NCBI GenBank assembly: GCA_023954595.1
Contig: JAGSHJ010000198.1
Coordinates: 1 to 5,820, forward strand
Direction of reading: 5' to 3'
Length of the DNA: 5,820 nucleotides
Origin: Bacteriovoracaceae bacterium
GTDB lineage: Bacteria; Bdellovibrionota; Bacteriovoracia; Bacteriovoracales; Bacteriovoracaceae
Numbering within the stretch: the first letter of the stretch is position 1; the number at the start of each line of letters is the position of its first letter. The notes below the pieces were generated by a model that saw only the letters and a list, made by a program, of their open reading frames with translations, was not told the DNA's origin and ran no database searches. Shown piece by piece: positions 1-5,820 of the stretch. Both the position numbers and the translations under genes were made by a program.

Positions 1-441
1 CTATCTCTGAGCTAAAAGTCTTTGGTACTCGCTTAGAGGATCCTCATGAGTGCCGTTCACTTTCTCACCCCGTGAAACCGCAATCGCCTGTTCTACCACT
101 TGCAATAGGCCTGCAATATCTGGCTTTCTAACAAAATCGTATGCACCATATTTACTGGCCTCAAGCATAGTGTCTCTGGAACCAAAGCCTGTGAAAAATA
201 CAAAGGGAACCTTTTCAGATAGCATTCGTATCTTCTTGATCACCTCTAGGCCTTTTAATTTTGGCATACTGACATCGCAGACAACTAACGCGACATCTGA
301 ATTTGCTCTGAACTGCTTGAGTCCCTCGCCACCACCATTGGCAAGAACTGCTTCAAACCCATGATCAGCAAAGTATTCGCCTAGAAGCTCTAAGAGCTCT
401 GATTCATCGTCAATAAATAAGATTTTTGTTTTAGCTGTCAT
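1..441 (-). CDS. Single-domain response regulator (receiver protein)
   Basis: A complete 146-residue CheY-like receiver protein with no output domain, expected to act in the cytoplasm by accepting a phosphoryl group from a histidine kinase or phosphotransfer protein. All the canonical residues are visible: the acidic pair D11-D12 in ILFIDDE, phospho-acceptor D56 in VVCDVSMP, the switch threonine T84 in FFTG and K106 in the RKP motif. After the receiver fold (about residues 5-122) there is a polar tail of some 24 residues with no recognisable domain. The ATG at 441 is preceded by AGAGGA at 446-451 with a 4-nt spacer. The stop TAG lies at the very left edge, so the gene is complete. It starts 12 nt after the upstream gene's stop, so it is the third gene of an operon. 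It is the only receiver of the operon with an intact active site. Its kinase and output partner are not visible here. Confidence 0.93.
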   Translation of the reverse strand: MTAKTKILFIDDESELLELLGEYFADHGFEAVLANGGGEGLKQFRANSDVALVVCDVSMPKLKGLEVIKKIRMLSEKVPFVFFTGFGSRDTMLEASKYGAYDFVRKPDIAGLLQVVEQAIAVSRGEKVNGTHEDPLSEYQRLLAQR

Positions 442-453
442 GGTGTCCTCTAG

Positions 454-2046
454 TTATAACTTTGCTAGTTTGTTCTTAGTTTTGGCCCTAACATGTCTGT
501 CTTTTGTCTTTGTCTCTTCAGTTAGAACTTCGGGCGCTTCTGTGCTCTTCTCTTCCTCAGAGTCTTGGGCGTTGTTAGTTTGATCAAGATTTAAACTAAC
601 TCTTTCTATACTCCATTCATCAATTCCGTTATCAATGATATCGTTTACTAATTGGCGAAGGTGGCTGTACTCACTGCTCTCTAACCCACAAATGAGTCCC
701 ATATAATGGTGCCCATGAATATTTGGACTCAGCTTTTTCAAGCTAGGAACAAGAACTGCGTACATTTCGAATGGCTCACAAATCTTTACTACAGAGTAAA
801 AAGGCAACTCCTCACTCGCCATGAAAGTAATTTCATTTTCAGTTAGACTTGTAACGTGAGCGTCTAGAGGGAATGACGCCTTCAACCTAGAGTCATTAAG
901 TGCAAATTTGTAAATATCCTTTGCATCCCTTACTGATTGCATTCGCTCAACCATTCCATGAGAAATTCTTTTATCAATGTCATACTTTGTGGCAATTAGG
1001 TTACCCCGTCCGTAGAGCTTTCTAAGAGCATCTGTTGAGGAAGGGTGATTAAATATTGCAACGATACTAGGGTTTAGTACCCTTTCATAACTCATTTGCA
1101 ACAGCATCCTTTCAAGATCTTCATAGGACTTTTCATCTTCCATTTGAAAGAAGACCAAGTCTGGAGAAATCTTAACCATCTCCCTGTTGTCCTCCTCGAA
1201 CTCCTCGACGAGGTGAAAGTCAATGTCCGGAAAGGTATTTGCAAGATCAAATAGCAATAATGCCAGTCCCTGTCTTTTTCCATAGATTAAGACCGAACCT
1301 TTCTTTTGAATAAATGATTCTTTGTTCATTTCTATCCACGAAGTAAAGGTATCTTCAAAGAAAGCATCCTCATCATCATCCCAGCCTGATGCGAATTCAA
1401 TTCGCAACAAACTTGACTGTAACGTATGAAACCTCGCACCTTTATCGTATTCATCCGCTAACAAAAAACTACTTGCGGTGAAGTCTTCAAAGAGGTCTAA
1501 CTTCATTTCAACAATTTCATCTAATGATTTAAAGTCTTTATCAACTACAAAAGATGATGGACTAAATTCAGAAACATACCCAAGCGAGCTAGGCCTAAAC
1601 GCAAGCTTGAACCCCTTGGCGAGAGCATACTTCAAACACGGCTCATCCTCTTCATAAGCAATATAGAAAAGGGAATTTAAGGCCTGCTTGTCATCACCAC
1701 CTTTTATAAAGGTGTAATTAAGGCCCATGCCAAAAAGAACTTCATTGTCTTTAATCTGTTTTTTATTATTAAAAATACCACCAACAGTCACGGAGCTATT
1801 AACTCTCCACCTTTTATAAATCGCAAGTGGTTCCATAAGTTTCTCTGGCGATTGAACATCACAAAAATCAACAATGACCAATGCATCAAGCTCTTGTTCT
1901 AGTATCTCCAAGGCCTCGGAGTTTTCTTGAAGTTGGCGACAGTCATAAACATAGAAGTCATCCTCTCGCTCCTTGAAGTATCCACTCAGAACATTAAAGA
2001 CATCTCGTTGCTCACCAATGTAGAGAACAATACGATTTTTTTTCAT
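454..2046 (-). CDS. Hypothetical protein with two divergent receiver-like and PilZ-like modules
   Basis: A 530-residue soluble protein with no signal peptide or membrane segment; I do not recognise a named family. Residues about 5-125 have the alternating hydrophobic pattern of a receiver, with D60 in LVIVDFCD at the phospho-acceptor position and K115 in FIKGG at the conserved lysine position, but the usual acidic pair is mostly lost. Residues about 145-225 resemble a beta-barrel of PilZ type. A second receiver-like unit spans about 250-360 (SVLIYGKR, PDLVFFQME, LIATKYD); the Asp position is Q301, while K354 is kept. A second PilZ-like unit spans about 378-472 (FPLDAHVTSLTENEITF to YMGLICGLESSEY and LRQLVNDII). 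Neither PilZ-like unit has a clear RxxxR plus DxSxxG cyclic-di-GMP motif. Residues 485-530 are a charged, probably disordered tail ending in a basic patch. The ATG at 2046 overlaps the upstream stop and has GGAAGA at 2053-2058. The gene is certainly real; the domain reading is fold-pattern inference. Confidence 0.85.
   Translation of the reverse strand: MKKNRIVLYIGEQRDVFNVLSGYFKEREDDFYVYDCRQLQENSEALEILEQELDALVIVDFCDVQSPEKLMEPLAIYKRWRVNSSVTVGGIFNNKKQIKDNEVLFGMGLNYTFIKGGDDKQALNSLFYIAYEEDEPCLKYALAKGFKLAFRPSSLGYVSEFSPSSFVVDKDFKSLDEIVEMKLDLFEDFTASSFLLADEYDKGARFHTLQSSLLRIEFASGWDDDEDAFFEDTFTSWIEMNKESFIQKKGSVLIYGKRQGLALLLFDLANTFPDIDFHLVEEFEEDNREMVKISPDLVFFQMEDEKSYEDLERMLLQMSYERVLNPSIVAIFNHPSSTDALRKLYGRGNLIATKYDIDKRISHGMVERMQSVRDAKDIYKFALNDSRLKASFPLDAHVTSLTENEITFMASEELPFYSVVKICEPFEMYAVLVPSLKKLSPNIHGHHYMGLICGLESSEYSHLRQLVNDIIDNGIDEWSIERVSLNLDQTNNAQDSEEEKSTEAPEVLTEETKTKDRHVRAKTKNKLAKL
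2043..2046 (-). other. ATGA stop-start overlap (translational coupling)
   Basis: On the minus strand the TGA stop of the receiver-HD-GYP gene (2045-2043) shares four bases with the ATG start of the 530-residue gene (2046-2044). A Shine-Dalgarno sequence GGAAGA lies inside the upstream coding region at 2053-2058, 6 nt before the ATG. The arrangement implies coupled translation and a roughly fixed ratio of the two proteins. Confidence 0.9.
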
Positions 2047-3425
2047 AGTTCATCTTCCGGTTTAAAACAGTTAATGAAAGCACGTACAATGTCAGGATCA
2101 AAGCCGAAGATTTCTTGTTTCTCTTCAATCATACGAGTTATTATTCCGTAGGGAGCAAGTCCTAGACCAATTGAAAGATCCGCTAGATGGTTTGCAAATC
2201 CCACAACCTTTGCCGGCGGATAGATTTTACTTCCAGCAAGCCCTTGAGGATAACCCTCTCCATTCACAAGCTCATGGTGTTGGTATACTGTGAGTTTTAC
2301 GGCCTGATCAATTTCTGGAATTCGCTCTAGGAGATCCATTCCAAGTTTTGGATGCTGCTGATATTCAATGAGACTCTTACCGTCGAGCTCTTCGCTCTTT
2401 TTTCCACGTATGACTTTATTGAGTTTCAGTTTGCCTAGATCATGCAACATAGCACCCAATAAAATCTTGGGACGAGAGTGATCAGTCACCCATTCTAGTT
2501 TCTTTAAGATGGCATCAGTGTAAATCATCGTTAAAAAGATATGGCCTTCCTCTGAGTCCTCATACAAAAGATACTCTTCCAACAGACTCTTGAGTCCTGG
2601 CATGCTCTCAACAGTATGGTGAATGCTCTCACAAACACTCACACTCTCTTTCAAGGTTTCACGATCCATACCTTTGGTATAGATTTCTTGAACCATAAAG
2701 CCAGTGAGATTTTGAGAAAAATTAATTCTCGTTTTTGGATTAATATTAGGTCTGGCCTTAAGTTTGCCAATAAGGTCATTGAGAAAGTTGATGTAAACTT
2801 TTCGATCCTGAGTTTTAAAATACAGGTGTGTTACGTTCTTTTTTTCTTTATAGTTATCTAGTCGCTCTTGCTCGAGCGACTCTCCTCTATTGAGGATTTT
2901 AAGGTATTTATTTTTCGACAATCTTATAAAGACATCAAAGATGGCTAAGTTTCCACAAAAGAACTCTTCTATTTTCATTGAGGTGAATTGATCATCAAAT
3001 GCAGTGATCTCCTCCTCAGTAAAGTTGGAGTTTTCTTCAACGTCTCTCCAACTCTGTCGGTCAAAAAAGCCTTTAATCTCGCTTTCAAGTTTATCCAGTG
3101 AAAACGGTCTAGTAAGCACGCTTGCCACTCCAAGCTTTTTTAGGTTCGCCTTGCTTAGAAGACACTCATCAAAGAGCCTTTCACTTTTTGATGTTAAAAT
3201 AATTTTGGTTTTAATATTTTTAAATCGAATAAACTTAATGACTTCTAAGGCACTGAAGGAGCTAAGCTCCACATCCACAACCGTAACTTCAAAAACTTTC
3301 TGAACCAACAATCTCTGAGCATCTCGGCCATTGTCCACATGTATGGACTCATGGGACCTCTCATTGAGTCCATTTATGCAAGTGCTGCCAAGTTTTCTAT
3401 CAGGTTCACAGATCAGTATATTCAT
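2043..3425 (-). CDS. Response regulator with receiver and HD-GYP domains
   Basis: A 460-residue protein counted from the ATG at 3425. Residues 1-122 form a receiver: E7 and D9 in ICEPD, putative phospho-acceptor D51 in VVDVELSS and T78 in IILTS. The normally invariant lysine is R106 (TRPFS). Residues about 155-235 form a middle domain (FDVFIRLSKNKYLKIL, then THLYFK) that I do not recognise with certainty. Residues about 263-455 are an HD-GYP domain, the family that hydrolyses cyclic-di-GMP: H295, H328-D329 in MLHDLGK with K332, H358 in QQHP, H383-H384, and the intact G391-Y392-P393. The last metal-ligand Asp, expected in an ADxxDA-type motif, appears as N412 in FANHLADLS, so activity may be altered. 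It is the first gene of the operon, and its TGA overlaps the next ATG. A TTG at 3446 would add seven residues but has poor Shine-Dalgarno spacing; the ATG begins exactly at the receiver's first strand. Confidence 0.93.
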   Translation of the reverse strand: MNILICEPDRKLGSTCINGLNERSHESIHVDNGRDAQRLLVQKVFEVTVVDVELSSFSALEVIKFIRFKNIKTKIILTSKSERLFDECLLSKANLKKLGVASVLTRPFSLDKLESEIKGFFDRQSWRDVEENSNFTEEEITAFDDQFTSMKIEEFFCGNLAIFDVFIRLSKNKYLKILNRGESLEQERLDNYKEKKNVTHLYFKTQDRKVYINFLNDLIGKLKARPNINPKTRINFSQNLTGFMVQEIYTKGMDRETLKESVSVCESIHHTVESMPGLKSLLEEYLLYEDSEEGHIFLTMIYTDAILKKLEWVTDHSRPKILLGAMLHDLGKLKLNKVIRGKKSEELDGKSLIEYQQHPKLGMDLLERIPEIDQAVKLTVYQHHELVNGEGYPQGLAGSKIYPPAKVVGFANHLADLSIGLGLAPYGIITRMIEEKQEIFGFDPDIVRAFINCFKPEDEL

Positions 3426-3428
3426 GAG

Positions 3429-3433
3429 CTCCC
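3429..3433 (-). promoter_or_regulatory. Shine-Dalgarno GGGAG selecting the ATG at 3425
   Basis: GGGAG on the minus strand ends 3 nt before the ATG at 3425. The spacing is tight, but it is better than for the in-frame TTG at 3446, whose only purine stretch (GAAGAG) stops one base before the codon. This site, together with the receiver's beta-1 strand beginning at MNILI, decides the start. Confidence 0.6.
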
Positions 3434-3536
3434 AGTTGTTATGCAAACTCTTCGGGCCTAAAGCATTTGGACAAAAATTAACTTTTCTTAATTTTTAAAA
3501 TCAATCTGAATATATCACGAGAAAAGGTGGTAGGAG

Positions 3537-3573
3537 CTATATACGGCCAAAACATGAGTTTTGACCGCTATAG
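3537..3573. repeat. Imperfect palindrome / hairpin (possible operator or terminator)
   Basis: Arms CGGCCAAAAC (3544-3553) and GTTTTGACCG (3558-3567) flank the tetraloop ATGA. In minus-strand RNA all ten positions pair, one as G-U; in plus-strand RNA that position is a C-A mismatch. Beyond a small internal loop, CTATA (3537-3541) pairs with TATAG (3569-3573) and lengthens the stem. On the plus strand a T-rich run (3574-3586) follows at once, as in an intrinsic terminator. On the minus strand, the direction of both flanking genes, there is no immediate T run. It starts 95 nt past the aminopeptidase stop and ends 111 nt before the operon's first ATG. It could be a repressor operator, an RNA-stabilising hairpin, or a barrier to antisense transcription. 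Confidence 0.6.
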
Positions 3574-3668
3574 TTTATTTAAATTTAGGTGCTTATATTG
3601 AAGTATTCACAGACTCATAATTCCAGACTATTTATGGAGCATTAGTCTTGTGCGCCTTAATTCGTAGG

Positions 3669-5420
3669 CTATTGAAAGCTAGTGCCTCTTCTTGAGCATT
3701 CTGCTTCGTAGGCCTCTAGCCAAGCTTTTTCATCATCGTTGAGTAGGCTGTAGTCAATTAGCTTTGGTTCAAAACCAATATAAACTAGTGGTCTAAATCT
3801 AAGAAAGCCTTCAAACTCTGGATGCTTTTCAACATACGCAATGTTCTCAAGTCTCACCCCAGCAAATCCAGGAATATAAATGCCTGGTTCAATTGATACA
3901 ACCTGTCCCTCTTTCATTGGAACATCTGAAGCTGGAGAAATTCTTACACCACCTTCATGTACGTGAACGCCTACACCATGGCCTGTACCATGGCGAAAGT
4001 CATAGCCGTGTCTATGAAGAGGATGTCTAGCGTAGCCATCAATTACTTTTCCAGAAGTTCCCTCTGGAAAAACAGCACTTTGACAATTAAGTGTGCCCTT
4101 TAGAACAAGAGTATAAATCTTTTTCTGCTCAGCACTTCCCTCTTTGTCTGATGCCATAAACGTTCTTGTTGTATCAGTTGCAAATCCACCTTCGAAGTAT
4201 CCGCCTGAATCAAGAAGAACCATGTCATCATCTTTTAGAATTACATCTTCTTTAGGCTCACTGTAATGGATGATTGAACCATTTGGACCTGCACCTGCAA
4301 TTGTTCCAAAACTCTGCTCTTTAGAACCCTGCTCTTCGTATTTAACAGTGGTCTCATTATAAAGGTCTAGCTCTGACACCTTTTTACCGGCCTTAAGGCT
4401 CTCCTTAACCCATTTGATTGTGTTAAAGATCGCTTTGTCGGCTTTATTAAAACCTTCTTCCATATGAGCAAGCTCTTCTGGGTCTTTGATTGAGTGAAAC
4501 TCAACAAGTCCACCAGCAGACTCAGTTAGATTGTCTGCGCCAAATACATTATTTAGCATTTTATAATCAAGAACATTTAGCATCTGCGGATCAACATCTA
4601 CACTTTGTAATTTGTATTGGTCTTGAATCTCTTGAAGTTTGCTTTCAACTTTTGCAGCTGGCAGTTGGTAGAACTCACAAACAGAATTATCTTTTATAGA
4701 GTCATCAAGTGGAGTGTCTTCATCGATGAATACAAATACCTTGTCGTGAGTAGCAAGTGCTTTTCCAAGAAAGCTTGCAAGATTTGGAAGGTGATATCCT
4801 CTTGAGTTTGTAATCCAAGCTAGAGAATCAATAGCACTTACAAAATAAGCATGCTTATCGTGCTTAATAGCTTGCTCGAGCTTTTCCTTAGTGTCTCTTC
4901 CTCTGTATTTTCGAGGAATATAAGTAATGGGAGCTAGTGCAGGCATTTTTTTGAAGTCCACCAAACTAGACAGTTCCTCATTAAAGTAGCCTTTAACTTC
5001 ACATCGCTCTTCTAGTGCTTGGAAAAACTTTAGACTTGTTCTGTCGCCCTCATATCCTAGGTTCTTAGGCTTTATCGACTCTAGATCCTCAAGAAGCTGA
5101 CTTCCAAGACCTTTATTGGCCTGAACTTTGACAACTTCAACAACACTTGGATCAACTTGCAAATCAGCTTGTTCCCAGTATCTACCATCAACATAAAGAC
5201 GAACACGCTCGTCTTTTAGTACTAGTAGTTCGGCCACAGAGCCATTGAAATTTGTGAAATAAAACCTATGACAGTTCTCCATAGGAACATATTCGTTTAG
5301 ATAAGGGTCAAAACTAGAGATATAGAATGCGTCTAGGCCCTCTTTATTCATGAACTCTTTCAACTTCGTGACGTTGTTTTGAACTTCGCTTTGAGTCAAT
5401 TTAAATGACGCTTTACCCAT
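3669..5420 (-). CDS. pepP: Xaa-Pro aminopeptidase (aminopeptidase P, M24B family)
   Basis: A 583-residue cytoplasmic metallopeptidase that removes the N-terminal residue from peptides with proline in second position. It has the long three-part architecture of the XPNPEP1-like branch: creatinase-type N-terminal domain (about 12-145, with SSFDPYLNEYVP and DGRYW), a second such domain (about 165-310), the pita-bread catalytic domain (about 320-540) and a short M24 C-terminal segment (about 541-575). All five dinuclear-metal ligands are present: D404 in LLDSGG, D416 in ATDTTRT, H481 in HGTGHGVG, E511 in SIEPGIY and E525 in VRLEN. The accessory histidines H385 (IIHYSEP) and H488 (HVHEG) are also kept. 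Compared with the human enzyme as I recall it, the D404-D416 spacing is one residue longer and the H481-H488 segment two residues shorter. The ATG at 5420 follows GGGAG at 5426-5430. The gene is divergent from kynA. The symbol is by family; E. coli PepP itself is a shorter relative. Confidence 0.96.
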   Translation of the reverse strand: MGKASFKLTQSEVQNNVTKLKEFMNKEGLDAFYISSFDPYLNEYVPMENCHRFYFTNFNGSVAELLVLKDERVRLYVDGRYWEQADLQVDPSVVEVVKVQANKGLGSQLLEDLESIKPKNLGYEGDRTSLKFFQALEERCEVKGYFNEELSSLVDFKKMPALAPITYIPRKYRGRDTKEKLEQAIKHDKHAYFVSAIDSLAWITNSRGYHLPNLASFLGKALATHDKVFVFIDEDTPLDDSIKDNSVCEFYQLPAAKVESKLQEIQDQYKLQSVDVDPQMLNVLDYKMLNNVFGADNLTESAGGLVEFHSIKDPEELAHMEEGFNKADKAIFNTIKWVKESLKAGKKVSELDLYNETTVKYEEQGSKEQSFGTIAGAGPNGSIIHYSEPKEDVILKDDDMVLLDSGGYFEGGFATDTTRTFMASDKEGSAEQKKIYTLVLKGTLNCQSAVFPEGTSGKVIDGYARHPLHRHGYDFRHGTGHGVGVHVHEGGVRISPASDVPMKEGQVVSIEPGIYIPGFAGVRLENIAYVEKHPEFEGFLRFRPLVYIGFEPKLIDYSLLNDDEKAWLEAYEAECSRRGTSFQ

Positions 5421-5515
5421 ATATACTCCCTTTGTTTACCCTTATAATTACAACAAAATTCGACAAATTAAAAGCAAAGAGCTAGTTTACAAGCCTCAAG
5501 ACACAAGAGGAAAAC
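5421..5515. promoter_or_regulatory. Divergent promoter region between pepP and kynA
   Basis: Ninety-five AT-rich bases must hold both start signals. On the plus strand a perfect TATAAT (5443-5448) could be the -10 box of kynA, but the matching -35 region, which falls at the pepP start, has no good TTGACA match. On the minus strand TATAAG (5441-5446) is a possible -10 box for pepP, with TTGTCG (5461-5466) at a too-short 14-nt spacing. These overlapping -10 candidates would make the two promoters compete for polymerase. Ribosome sites are clear: GGGAG (5426-5430) for pepP and AAGAGG (5505-5510) for kynA. Confidence 0.45.
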
Positions 5516-5820
5516 ATGAAATACGATCCAATCTATTACGGTGATTACCTACGTTTAGACAAGCTCTTAGGAGCTCAAGAACCAGTCAGTGCAAAGCACG
5601 GTGTTGATGCACATGACGAGACTCTGTTCATTATCATACATCAGGCCTACGAGTTGTGGTTTAAGCAAATCCTGCATGAAGTCGACTCGGTTCACACCTT
5701 GTTTAACAGCGAGAAAATGGACCCACGCTCACTGAGTCTAATTGTTCACAGACTCTCCCGTGTAACAGAGATACAACGTATTCTAAATGACCAGATTAAT
5801 GTCATGGAAACCATGGGTCC
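5516..5820 (+). CDS. kynA: Tryptophan 2,3-dioxygenase, N-terminal part
   Basis: The first 101 codons of a haem enzyme that opens the indole ring of L-tryptophan with O2 to give N-formylkynurenine, the first step of the kynurenine pathway. The family signature is very clear: YGDYLRLDKLLGAQ (residues 8-21) and then HDETLFIIIHQAYELWFKQ (residues 33-51). H42 is the position of the active-site histidine that contacts the substrate indole, and F38 lies in the substrate-pocket segment. The sequence leaves the window at METMGP, just where the family normally continues toward a PLDF motif. The haem-ligand histidine lies further on, beyond the edge, so it cannot be checked. The ATG at 5516 follows AAGAGG (5505-5510) with a 5-nt spacer. 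It is the only plus-strand gene here, divergent from pepP. The family identification is firm; only completeness is unknown. Confidence 0.96.
   Translation, partial: MKYDPIYYGDYLRLDKLLGAQEPVSAKHGVDAHDETLFIIIHQAYELWFKQILHEVDSVHTLFNSEKMDPRSLSLIVHRLSRVTEIQRILNDQINVMETMG

Larger units (their letters stand above)
3426..3668. other. Non-coding spacer between aminopeptidase gene and signalling operon
   Basis: These 243 bases hold no supportable gene on either strand. The part next to the operon (about 3471-3505) is extremely AT-rich and is the likeliest promoter location. A minus-strand TTGATT at 3499-3504, followed 16-17 nt later by GTTAAT or TTAATT near 3476-3482, is a weak sigma-70-type candidate. 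The centre (3537-3573) holds a hairpin-forming dyad. The aminopeptidase gene has no standard intrinsic terminator (GC stem followed directly by a T run in its reading direction) here, so some read-through into the operon is possible. Confidence 0.6.

Noticed and set aside
50..364. 104-codon plus-strand open frame opposite the receiver gene
   Set aside because: It is the antisense of a canonical receiver, with a Ser/Pro-rich composition and no recognisable domain.
1092..1283. 63-codon minus-strand open frame inside the 530-residue gene
   Set aside because: Out-of-frame shadow within a continuous real gene; Arg/Ser/Cys-rich with no motif.
1698..1714. Perfect 17-bp dyad with arms CACCTTT and AAAGGTG
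   Set aside because: It encodes part of FIKGG inside a gene, has a 3-nt loop and no following T run in the reading direction; no sign of regulatory use.
1697..1820. A 14-base sequence (CCACCTTTTATAAA) occurring twice, at 1697-1710 and 1807-1820
   Set aside because: Both copies are inside the 530-residue gene, 110 bp apart and in different reading frames, so they are not a protein repeat; probably chance.
3004..3303. 99-codon plus-strand open frame opposite the HD-GYP protein's receiver
   Set aside because: Ser/Leu-rich antisense shadow with no domain.
3426..3446. A TTG start at 3446 adding seven residues to the receiver-HD-GYP protein
   Set aside because: The extension lies before the receiver's first strand, and its upstream purine stretch ends one base before the TTG; the ATG at 3425 is better supported.
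3554..3601. Tiny 15-codon plus-strand reading frame with AGGAG upstream at 3532-3536
   Set aside because: The ribosome site is 17 nt from the ATG and the frame is explained by the dyad; no coding character.
3625..3648. Inverted repeat AGACTA / TAGTCT shortly after the pepP stop, considered as its terminator
   Set aside because: Only six AT-rich base pairs, a 12-nt loop and no T tract on either strand.

Overview
The window is an AT-rich stretch of bacterial chromosome with five tightly packed protein genes: four on the minus strand, one on the plus strand. The domain style suggests a Bdellovibrio/Bacteriovorax-type predatory bacterium (Bdellovibrionota). The clues are an HD-GYP protein with a receiver and an extra middle domain, divergent receiver-like proteins, and a tryptophan 2,3-dioxygenase. 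This placement is an inference from protein style and base composition, not from a marker gene. No RNA gene, insertion sequence, CRISPR array or origin was seen.

Positions 1-3425 hold a compact three-gene signalling operon read right to left: a receiver-HD-GYP protein (3425 to 2043), a 530-residue protein that looks like two divergent [receiver-like + PilZ-like] units in tandem (2046 to 454), and a single-domain receiver (441 to 1). The first two genes overlap by ATGA, and the last two are 12 nt apart, so co-translation is likely. Together they carry four receiver-like domains. Only the last has the complete phospho-acceptor set; the others are progressively degraded. The likely theme is cyclic-di-GMP or phosphorelay signalling, but the HD-GYP domain appears to have Asn at one expected metal-ligand Asp, so its catalytic status is open. 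No histidine kinase or GGDEF gene lies in the window.

Positions 3426-3668 are non-coding. They contain a strong dyad (arms 3544-3553 and 3558-3567) inside a longer imperfect hairpin, followed toward the operon by a very AT-rich stretch that probably holds its promoter.

Positions 3669-5420 (minus) encode a 583-residue aminopeptidase P of the M24B family with all five metal ligands. After a 95-bp divergent promoter region, the plus strand starts a tryptophan 2,3-dioxygenase gene (kynA) at 5516 that runs off the window end. The two metabolic genes fit a peptide- and amino-acid-consuming lifestyle: proline-containing peptides are trimmed and tryptophan enters the kynurenine route.
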